A stretch of 26,656 nt of DNA from Paramacrobiotus richtersi (lineage: Eukaryota > Tardigrada > Eutardigrada > Parachela > Macrobiotidae): NCBI GenBank assembly GCA_034698045.1, contig JAQGAU010000527.1, positions 1 through 26,656 on the forward strand, given 5' to 3'. Below the pieces are notes generated by a model that searched no databases, was not told the DNA's origin, and saw nothing but the letters and a program-made list of their open reading frames with translations. Position 1 is the first letter of the stretch, and each line of letters begins with the position of its first letter. The position numbers and the translations under genes are program-made. Positions 19,396 through 26,656 of this stretch are shown piece after piece.

Positions 19396-19959
19396 GTGGG
19401 TGTGGATGCGTGGGCTGTGAACTGCTTTCTAGTCTCTACATTTGGTCGATTGGTTCACAGTTTCTGTGCACTGGTTCCTGATCCAGGGCACTTAGCAATG
19501 GTTCGTGCTGCGAGGTTTATCGCCCACGCTACCTTAGTCAAGGGTACGCCTCAGACTCTCTGGTCTGCGGTATCGGGCAGACTCCAAAGAGGTTACCAAC
19601 AGTTGGCGAACGAGGCTGCTAATTTGCTTAACGGCGCCGTCTTCGATCCCGCGAAGGAAAAAGTATCACAAGCAAAATCGCAGTATATTTGTATTGGAAA
19701 TAGCGCTTGTCTACATGTGCAAACGCTAAAACCGTCCAGACGGAAAACCTGTCCGCCGACACTTGCACACCTCGATCCCCGCTCATACTGTACTAGTGTG
19801 TCTATTTCGACAGTCCCCGTTCACCCGCTGACAGCTCATACTATGCATACAGTTGCGTCTATCCCGACACTTGTATACCGCAAGATAGTGCACGTTCGTT
19901 TTATAACAACATTTTTGTCAACCGAAAAACGTCTGTTTCAGTCACCATTCCATAAATAG
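19396..19959 (+). CDS. Unrecognised 187-codon open frame
   Basis: This is one of the longest uninterrupted frames in the window. A TAG stands directly before its first codon, and the first ATG is at about residue 35 (near 19498). The frame may therefore be an exon, since CTTGTAG precedes it as a weak acceptor. The codons have coding-like structure, as in VRAARFIAHATLVKGTPQTL, RLQRGYQQLANEAANLLNGA and FDPAKEKVSQAKSQYICIG. The N-terminal two thirds look helical. The C-terminal third is rich in Thr, Pro, Val and His and overlaps an imperfect tandem repeat. It ends at TAG 19957-19959. No family is recognised. Confidence 0.42.
   Translation: MGVDAWAVNCFLVSTFGRLVHSFCALVPDPGHLAMVRAARFIAHATLVKGTPQTLWSAVSGRLQRGYQQLANEAANLLNGAVFDPAKEKVSQAKSQYICIGNSACLHVQTLKPSRRKTCPPTLAHLDPRSYCTSVSISTVPVHPLTAHTMHTVASIPTLVYRKIVHVRFITTFLSTEKRLFQSPFHK
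19755..19878. repeat. Imperfect tandem repeat, about 55-base period
   Basis: CGACACTTG, GCTCATACT and GTGTCTAT-like segments recur in the same order twice, with a third partial unit (CGACACTTGTATACC). The units sit inside the open frame 19396-19959 and keep it open. Confidence 0.5.
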
Positions 19960-20273
19960 TTCTTTCTTCAGCTCACAGAGGTGTAACTTTGTGTAAATTT
20001 AAAGTGCCAAATCTTGCCATCGAACCATTCATGCGAGATGGACCGCAGTTTTAGTGGAAGAAGCCTTTGGAGTAGTCGGCGATAGTCAAAACAGAAGGAT
20101 TGCTTTACCTTTTTAAGACGTTAAGTGCGACCGACCATCACTGGTTTGTCCACGCTCTTATAATGTGATTTATGTAATGCTAACTCAGGAGTCAAGTTGT
20201 GTTTAGTCCTAACAGAAAAGAGCCTAAAAAGCACTAACATAATAGTAAACATAGTAGTACAAACCTGAGTGCA
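19960..20273. other. No supported gene
   Basis: AT-rich, with stops in all six frames and no motif. Confidence 0.45.
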
Positions 20274-20642
20274 TTACTCTTGACAGTACCAGTTAAATGT
20301 TACTGTGTCGACAGATTTTGCTTCGCCTTCTTCGACAAAAATAAACAAACGATGGTCTAATAAACCAGAGTCAGAAATAATAATGACGGTTTCGATTAAC
20401 TTTACAAACTTAACGCCCATTTCACCACGAATTGCTTCTTCCAAATAGCCTTTAACGTCCAACGCAATATCTTGCCCCACGTTTACCGCATCATGATCCA
20501 ACGTGAAAGTTTCCACAAAGCAACGATCCAGTAAAACTTTTTCGGCCTTTGCCCATTTCTCGTCGGCGGCTACCTACGAGCTATAGTCTCTCAGGTCCCC
20601 TCGAACACACCTAATGATCTTGGGCGTTTCCTCAGCAACTGC
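20274..20642 (-). pseudogene. Unrecognised protein gene with the strongest codon bias in the window
   Basis: The minus-strand frame from 20573 to TAA 20274 is 99 codons with close to half of them starting with G, a strong sign of true coding sequence. It encodes an acidic protein rich in Val, Glu and Asp (VETFTLDHDAVNVGQDIALD, then GYLEEAIRGEMGVKFVKLIE, then a beta-like IIISDSGLLDHRLFIFVEEG). The same frame continues upstream through one TAG (20574-20576) for another 22 coding-like codons (PKIIRCVRGDLRDYSS). The first ATG candidate inside the open part is internal, and GTG at 20516 is not a normal animal start. This is therefore an exon or the 3' end of a broken gene. The gene differs from its AT-rich flanks in codon choice (GAA, GAT, GCG, CGT). 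No family is recognised. Confidence 0.52.
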
Positions 20643-20714
20643 CTAAGCAAACAGTCGTAATGAAACGACACCTCACTGAACTCCTGGAGCTACTTCTCTT
20701 AACTAACGATTGTT

Positions 20715-20760
20715 CGGTTTCTCTCAAGTCAGGTCACCGTATCCTTTCCACTAGACTACC
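20715..20760 (-). pseudogene. Possible chromodomain trace
   Basis: In the same frame as the coding block at 20274-20642, about 35 codons upstream, the minus strand reads VV-stop-WKGYGDLT-stop-E. This fits the chromodomain core 'VKWKGY...TWEP' if the stops replaced Lys and Trp. Several other stops separate it from the block. The match covers only about a dozen residues, so chance remains possible. Confidence 0.25.
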
Positions 20761-21787
20761 TGAATTTCCATGGGGTCATGGGATTCGATCGGAGCGAGCT
20801 TATGCTGAAAACAGCTGAAGGCGTCAACTGAACAATTCACGGACTGTCTCAAAAAATTACTAACATTCCGTACCGTCTGAACTGGCGGCGCTCTTTGTTA
20901 GTTTTCATCACGCAAGTCAGCCTGAAATCGCTTTGCTTTGATACGGTTTTCTGAGTTAGTTACTCTGTCAGTATCTACAAAGTTTCCACAAAGTTGCTAC
21001 TGACCTGTAATATTGTCGGAATTCCGATACGCGCTCAAGAAGTGGAATGCGCAAAGCCTATTTCCTAGCGGTACATGGGCAACGAAGATGAACTAATAAA
21101 CTGTAGATCGTATTTCATGGCACCGTTGTGATGTTTAGTCTTTGGGTGCAGTTGATTTGCTGTGAAGGTTTTGCAGTTGCTGTCTGCTCCTACCGAATCT
21201 TCGCCAACTTAATACTTTACTTACAAGAAAGACAGGAAGGATCTAATCATATGCTTAACGCAAGTTCCTCAGACATAACGCTTGGTTTGGGATAAACGCA
21301 TGGAGAGCCGTTAACTTCCTTTCTAGATAATCCTTACGATCCTCAATATCCAATAATCATTGCCGCCAAACATTGCAAGGCCAACGAACCACCGGTGCTG
21401 ACGTTCCATCATATTTAGTAGCGGTTAAGGAAACATCCTCCGCACAAAGTCCGTAGAAGACGTTACCAGTAAGCGTCTTGACCTGTACGGAAGTTCACTT
21501 GGGAACAAAGGCATCGCTAACTGTGCACGACCATATTTGCAAATATTATCGGAGATGACGCAGAGATAAAAGCGCCTACAGACAGGGTCATGCCAAGCTG
21601 TCACGCCAAGAAATGCACTTGCAATATCTTTATGCAAAACGGTGATAAGAGTGATGTGCTAGATAGACCTGTGAGCTTTGGCCAGAGAAGAGGCCGGCAT
21701 TCCGCGCACAGACGATAAACCAGGTGCAGTGAACGTATTTTCCACATGCCGTCCTTGAACACGGGCCACATAACTGGCTCGGGCATG
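20761..21787. other. No supported gene
   Basis: The minus-strand frame in line with the chromodomain-like trace has roughly as many stops as random sequence. Frames at 21425-21637 and 21601-21786 (minus) are unrecognised. Confidence 0.35.
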
Positions 21788-22062
21788 TTATTTGGCTGTT
21801 AGTGTCGTCTTGTCTTCAGGATGGGCTCCAAGCCATCGAATGGCTTGGACTTTCTCCAGGTCGCTCCAGTCATTCCACGTTCCTTCGGGGCGCTAGATAG
21901 TCAAAAATTCTTTACAAACCTGGATCATTCACAATGGAATAGAGCCACGGATCTTCATAACCGCTTCCATGTACCCAAATGTTGCTGAGTAAGGCATGGT
22001 AACACGAGGGGTGGGTCGATCCGAACATCGTGATGCATGCCTGTCCACGTAGATCCCGGCCA
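21788..22062 (-). pseudogene. Coding-like minus-strand fragment, unrecognised
   Basis: Two short passages in different frames look like one broken gene. HALLSNIWVHGSGYEDPWLY lies near 22000, and PEGTWNDWSDLEKVQAIRWL then GAHPEDKTTLTAK at 21892-21788, ending in TAA. Codon structure is regular in both. At least one frame change and one stop separate them. No family is recognised. Confidence 0.28.
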
Positions 22063-22330
22063 TGAATTGTAGCACATGCAAACGTGATCTGTTAAATTAT
22101 CGGATTTGGCATGGCACAGCATCCGATTTTAAAGGGTGCGGCAAAACGAGGTTGGAAGAGGTTTGACGTGGTACGGTTTTAAGTATAGTTAGTCTAATAT
22201 TGTACCCTCGCTTAGTAGTGTCTTGTTGATAATGTATACAGGAGGCCAGGCCACGAATGTCCAGAATTACAGCTGAAAACGGCCGACTGTGATAATTCTA
22301 GTAAAAATGCATTCAAAGTCGATAATGTAA

Positions 22331-23901
22331 TCAGGATACTGCAGGCTGGCGCCGAGAACGTCCTTGTAAAGTTCGTTTAACTTCGTTGACATTTGGAGCA
22401 CTGCAGTAGAGTTGGGTAACTAGTGGATCCGCAAGGGACACAAAATAATATTTTTTACCTCCACAAAAGCGCACGACTTTATCAGAAGAAGCGCACGATA
22501 GCCGCACCCAGATAACACTTCTGGTTTTGTTTATGCAGTTTAGTGCTTTCACGAACATGCCTGTTGACTTCCCGATGGAAGCCCCTCCAAACACGTGAAC
22601 AATGTTATCGTTTGGAAAAAGGTGTCCTCCAGGCATAACTCTATCGAACATTTACCATATGCTGTCGTACAAATCTCAGACAAAAACTTCCTGCGTCTTG
22701 CACTGGATTGGCACGTTAAAACCAACATGTTCATATTCATTCTCAGAAAGAGTGAAGTGTCTGTTTGCGTTTCCGCTTTTTTGCATCCGTTGCAGGTACA
22801 ACGTTCATTCATCATGCACTGAACCTTTTCTTTCGTTACCTTGATATTGGTTCTGGTTACCGCGGTTAAGGTACCACCTTACTGTGCTTTTACTGTAGCC
22901 TTAGTGTACCGGTTGGAGAGAAGACTGCCCTGAAACTCGTTGCCCTGAAAACCCTCAGCGGAGCGAAAGTCGAAGCCGCAGCGGACCTCCCCGGGGTCAA
23001 AAGAAGCGCTACAGCAATCTGTAGCAGTGAAGCGCTTCCTCGAGAATTGGTTGTAGAATCTCAGAGTACCCAGAACGTTGTCTACAAGCCCGCAGCATCG
23101 ATTGCAACAGTCAGCTGTTCACATTTCCTGATGCGCCAAAGAGGTGTGAGGATACGCAAAAAAATTGTTTCACGCCCTATACGGCATAAACGTGCTTGAA
23201 ACCGGGATTTTTGCCGCACGCGCGGGTTTGGCAAATGTACTCGTTTCAGCCCTTACGGAGAAACATGATATCTGCGCCCATGCGCACTCATGACGGTCAC
23301 ACTTAATGCAAGCCGTGCGCTATGCTGGTCTGAACAGTTTGGTCCTAGGTAACGAAAATTTCGCTAAGGTGGCAACTGAATTCAGCATGTTTCAGTCTGT
23401 TATGTCTGTTACAGTTGTTGCCTTCTGATTAACGTCAGCGGCGGAAGAGAGGATGTGAGACCTTATACGTTTCCAACACAGCTGCCGCCCAGCGCAGTGT
23501 CACACGCTGCTGTTTCCGCTGACTGAGGTTTCTGTGCGTGAAGCGCAAGAGTGAGACGGTTTCCATCTTCATTTACGCCGTTCCAGCCAACCTGGGGTAT
23601 AGGGTCAGCCGAAAAGTTCTTGATGTCGTCCACGTAACATGACCAGCCCATCCTGGCCGTGTTTGAGAAACAACCGCTTAATGCGGGAATGTACCATTAT
23701 GCCGAAAGATAAAGTCTGGCATTAGGGAACGCAACCGTATAACAGCCGAAAAGTTGCAAGGTCTTTCGGAAGCGGGATGGGGCAGATTGCGGCTCGCAGA
23801 ATCTGAAACGCATACCAACGCTCGAGAGTGTAGGCATGTGGGACATCCGAAAGTGTTATAAAAGAAACACGTGAATTATTAAACAACTCGCAACTCATCA
23901 T
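22331..23901 (-). pseudogene. P-loop gene, copy B (broken)
   Basis: The minus strand from an ATG pair at 23901/23898 can be read mostly in one frame for more than 400 codons. There are about ten stops, fewer than chance would give, and a detour into another frame at 23651-23463. Recognisable segments in order are RWYAFQILRAAICPIPLPKD (near 23810), CIKCDRHEC (near 23300) and DNVLGTLRFYNQFSRKRFTA (near 23080). Then come GNEFQGSLLSNRYTKATVKA (near 22940), CMMNERCTCNGCK (near 22800) and FTLSENEYEH. A Walker A motif GGASIGKST follows at 22588-22562. Beyond it an open frame continues to 22331. The cysteine cluster suggests zinc binding ahead of an ATPase domain. Whether it is an SF3/D5-type helicase, another ATPase or a kinase cannot be decided. 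Protein-level agreement with copy A shows the family was once coding. Confidence 0.52.
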
Positions 23902-24077
23902 GCCGTTCGTTTGGAGTCATTGCGGCGTAGCGGTGGTGCCGATTCATCTCGTAACAATTCAAATCCATGGTAAAAACATAAATTTAGTAAATTACGAAGT
24001 AAGTAGCTTCCTGTTCAGCTTTTTGGTCGTTCAGCGCCACCTGTACCGTCTCCTTCAGGTCATGGTGTTCGGTTTGC

Positions 24078-24320
24078 TCAGCGCTGCTGCAGACGGTCCG
24101 GAACGGCCTCGTGGCGGTAGCGCTTAGCGTTGTAGTGAACACGCTAGTCTTCGCGCGTGTTAGCGTGTGGGGCGCGGTCGAGCGTGTCGTAGCTGCCCGA
24201 GGACTCAAGCACGGCGATGGCACGGAATGCAGGCCCTGTCGCGTAATCCGTGATCGGCTTGGGCCTGGCGGACCACGTTGCTGTCCCTTTGCAGGTAGAT
24301 GCGCCGATGCCTCCATGCCA
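24078..24320 (-). pseudogene. GC-rich coding-like fragment
   Basis: A patch of clearly higher GC holds a minus-strand frame with GC-rich third positions and regular coding structure (ITDYATGPAFRAIAVLESSG, DTLDRAPHANTRED). It has one TAG at 24144-24146 and continues (RVHYNAKRYRHEAVPDRLQQ) to TGA 24078. An inverted repeat (ACACGCTA at 24139-24146, TAGCGTGT at 24161-24168) spans the internal stop. Composition differs from the surrounding DNA, which could mean an inserted fragment. No family is recognised. Confidence 0.32.
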
Positions 24321-25359
24321 CTACGGACTCTAAAATACCCGCGATTCGGTTGGAAATATCTTTACGAACGTATATATCCGCGGCAACCTACGAAACAAGC
24401 CAGCTGTATTGCATCACCGAACGTTCTGATTATATGCTAGCCCGGTCGGAAATCCGGCCGCCATTCCTGACGCCGACCTGTGAAGAGCATTCCGACCACC
24501 GCTGGAATGCATTTATTTTTTTACTGTATTTGGAGTGAACCCGCTTCGATATAGAGAAAAGGCTATCATTCGCGCTCGTAAGGGGACTCTAGCCCACTTC
24601 CGGACGATCTCTACGAAGCTTACTAAGTAATCATAATGGGCAAATCGTCGAGTAAATCCAATGCAGCTGAAAAAAGAATCCCTTTTAAAAACGTTGTTTA
24701 ACAATATATCTTCTTTTGTCTATTTGTCTAATCCGGCAAAGCTTCATTACACTGCAAGAAAGCCCTAAGAAGATCAAGATTACCCGCAATGACGTGCGTG
24801 CATTTTCTTGCGAATCGTAATATGGACCTTGTATTGCCGCTAGGTAATATAGATAGGTAGATCTTATGGCCGACGACACAAGCCAACGCTGTCAGAAAAT
24901 ATTACTCTGAATGATGATTTGCGGTTGACATTTCTTGGTCCATCCGGTTGCAGCAGCAAAAGACTGCACCGCTAATCTCGCTGCTTACTTGTTCAGCTTT
25001 CATCCAACCGACGTGAAAATAACTTACTCTGCGCTTTTCTCTTTCATTTGATCTGCAAATTTTCAAGAATATGGTGCGCAGGTACTATACAAAGATTGTC
25101 GGCATCATTTATAAACTACACTGCTTCAAAGTTAGCAACCAAATTATTCCTAAGCATTGTAACGAGCCCTTCATGCGTAAGGATCGAGCTAAGCAGTAAT
25201 TTGCAATCCTTGTTGGTAAAGCGCCTGCACTGCCTATACGAGGCTGCTCAAACGTTATCGGTTGTTTCACTGCGTAATAATCATCCCAGAATTTCAGAGC
25301 GTTCAGAAGAACTTAGAATTGACATTACTTAAAGCCACTTATTATACTATCTTACATGA
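24321..25359. other. No supported gene
   Basis: Short frames at 24299-24538 and 25048-25332 (plus) and 24513-24704 and 24685-24879 (minus) have no motifs. I see no repeat or RNA gene. Confidence 0.35.
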
Positions 25360-25650
25360 ATGTCAATTCTGGATGTGGCGTGTCGAAGAAAATCGTCGGC
25401 AGCAACATCGGCATCGAAACGTGAAGAGGCCATTCCAATCGAAGATCTTTCAGCTATTGGCTCTGACCGCAGCCCTGGCACGCAAAACAGGAAATTTTGC
25501 GACACATGTTCAGAGCTACAGTTCGTCAGTTTAGTAAACGTTACCAACAGAGGCCGCGCAGTTTTAGTCCAACCCACGGGACGTGCTAGCCTGACCGGCC
25601 GCGAGAAGGAAAATATATATATAAGCTACCCCATCTTCCGTTATACTTGA
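25360..25650 (+). CDS. Small intact frame, 96 codons, unrecognised
   Basis: An ATG at 25360 (context CATGAATGT, preceded by an out-of-frame ATG) opens a frame with regular coding-like codons. It holds a Ser/Ala/Lys-rich N-terminus (RKSSAATSASKREEAIPIED), a CDTC pair and a basic C-terminal part (SLVNVTNRGRAVLVQPTGRA), and ends at TGA 25648-25650. The CxxC and basic residues would allow metal or nucleic-acid binding, but there is no recognised domain. A short TATATATA run overlaps its 3' end. Confidence 0.38.
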   Translation: MSILDVACRRKSSAATSASKREEAIPIEDLSAIGSDRSPGTQNRKFCDTCSELQFVSLVNVTNRGRAVLVQPTGRASLTGREKENIYISYPIFRYT

Positions 25651-26255
25651 CCCTGGTGACGTTTCAATTTTCCACCTGTACATTTTCATATTTATGCCCG
25701 TTTTTGTAGTGGTCACATTAAACTGTTTGTCGCATCAAATGACGTACGTTCCGTGGAGTGAACGTTTATCGGTATAAAAACAGAAGGAATTAATATCGTG
25801 TGCCAAAGAAAAGGCCTCGATCGGTTTTTGCGACGACCTGCCCTAAAGAGACCAGGAGTGGCTCCGAAATCGACAGCAAACCTTTTGACTCATCAGTTTA
25901 GAAAGTTCCCATACCTGGCACCGAACGGCTACTTCCATTTTCGACATATCTACCGAGTGCTGAAAAAATATTCCATGCAATTTTTTTCCTTTGCAAAACC
26001 GCATAACTTGCACGACAACAGTTGAGCATGACGTTGGTAGATTGTGGAATATCTATCTTTTCTGCCCTGCGCGCGTGATACACTGCCGCCCTACGCTACT
26101 CTGCACAGAACAGTTTATGCATTGTGCATCTTATTACTTCAACTAGCTGTGCTTCCTCCGCAATGATGCATCACACAAATAAGCATTGGTTACTGGCGCT
26201 GATTGTGAAGTCACAATCTTTTGTGGTCTTCTGTGGGTTCTAGAAATTTTAACAG
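25651..26255. other. No supported gene
   Basis: A 75-codon plus frame at 25798-26025 (basic, helical-looking) is unrecognised. AT-rich sequence separates it from the exon candidate at the right edge. Confidence 0.35.
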
Positions 26256-26656
26256 GTGCTTAAGACTGACGTTAGGGACTACCAACACATCGTAAGGGAT
26301 TGTCGTGTTGTTTTCCTAATCGAAATCAGCTCTCCCTTGCTTGCGCTGAATACCCGCGGCGGCTCGTTATCTAAGCGGGGATCACCTGAAACAAGCTTGC
26401 CTTGGAAGAAGCGCAACTGGCTGCTTTGGACGACTAATAAGCCTAACACTTTGCAGCACTTAGCAATAATCGTATTCGCTATTTACAGTAGTAATCTTGA
26501 AATTCTACAGCGCTGCCTACGCTCTATGCCTTTGTCGAGCAGCCGATCGTCAGAAAAAACCTATGGAAAGTTGGTGGATGTGACAAATGCGACAACATAC
26601 GGAGATCTTATACGCTTTATCGATACCAGTCGCGCCCAACCAAACCACAGAGAGTG
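26256..26656 (+). CDS. Candidate coding exon running off the right edge
   Basis: A good acceptor (AGAAATTTTAACAG ending at 26255) is followed by 401 bases open in one frame (133 codons) to the end of the window. The preceding in-frame TAA lies within the putative intron. The codons are coding-like, with VRDCRVVFLIEISSPLLALN, LAIIVFAIYSSNLEILQRCL and KLVDVTNATTYGDLIRFIDT. The middle part is hydrophobic. No family is recognised. It could be an internal or last exon of a gene to the right, or chance. Confidence 0.35.
   Translation, partial: MLKTDVRDYQHIVRDCRVVFLIEISSPLLALNTRGGSLSKRGSPETSLPWKKRNWLLWTTNKPNTLQHLAIIVFAIYSSNLEILQRCLRSMPLSSSRSSEKTYGKLVDVTNATTYGDLIRFIDTSRAQPNHRE

Noticed and set aside
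20450-20520. Resemblance of VETFTLDHDAV to the N-terminus of bacterial LuxS
   Set aside because: Only the 'FTLDH' stretch agrees; the HTLEH zinc site and the rest of the family pattern are absent.
22562-22588. Walker A motif read as thymidine or deoxynucleoside kinase
   Set aside because: GKST alone is shared by many P-loop families. The long cysteine-bearing region upstream, conserved between two copies, does not fit a small kinase.
1-26656. CRISPR arrays, bacterial operons, phage or plasmid features
   Set aside because: No regularly spaced direct repeats, no ribosome-binding-site-led gene runs and no rho-independent terminators were seen. LINE fragments and intron-like signals point to animal DNA.

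Overview
The window looks like nuclear DNA of an invertebrate animal rather than a bacterial, plasmid or phage sequence. It contains three pieces of LINE-type retrotransposons, a decayed F-box gene, plausible short spliceosomal introns and Kozak-like start contexts. It has no operon layout and no Shine-Dalgarno-led genes. The F-box domain style recalls the large F-box families of tardigrades, but that is a weak impression from memory and no taxonomic marker settles it. No complete gene of recognised function is visible. Almost everything recognisable is truncated, frameshifted or interrupted by stops, so this is a gene-poor, repeat-rich graveyard region.

Layout. 1-790 (minus): start of a LINE ORF1 (Gag-like) that runs off the left edge. 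2063-3186 (minus): broken F-box gene. 3187-4095 (plus): 5'-truncated LINE with the reverse transcriptase C-terminus, an AATAAA signal and a TAAAC-type tail, abutting the F-box start. 4780-5365 (minus): C-terminal part of a second LINE type, probably with a restriction-like endonuclease. 6-12 kb: unrecognised reading frames with coding-like codon structure; the best lie at 7550-8046 and 10168-10764 (minus).

13-24 kb holds the most interesting material. A decayed B-family DNA polymerase of the protein-primed (Polinton/Maverick-like) type lies at 15856-16330 (minus). A gene with a Walker A motif is present as two broken, inverted copies at 13135-13965 (plus) and 22331-23901 (minus). Other unrecognised broken frames lie at 16530-16986, 17483-17931, 20274-20642 and 21788-22062 (minus), with an open 187-codon frame at 19396-19959 (plus). 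Together these could be the rubble of one or more virus-like elements (Polinton or related DNA virus), but only the polymerase ties them to such an element.

24-26.7 kb: a short GC-rich patch with a broken frame, a small intact frame at 25360-25650, and an open frame behind a good splice acceptor (26256 to the right edge) that may be an exon of a gene lying mostly outside.

Caution: in DNA of this composition, stop-free stretches of 60-100 codons occur by chance dozens of times. Unrecognised frames were kept only where codon positions show purine-N-pyrimidine or G-first bias, where two copies agree, or where the frame is unusually long; their confidences are low.
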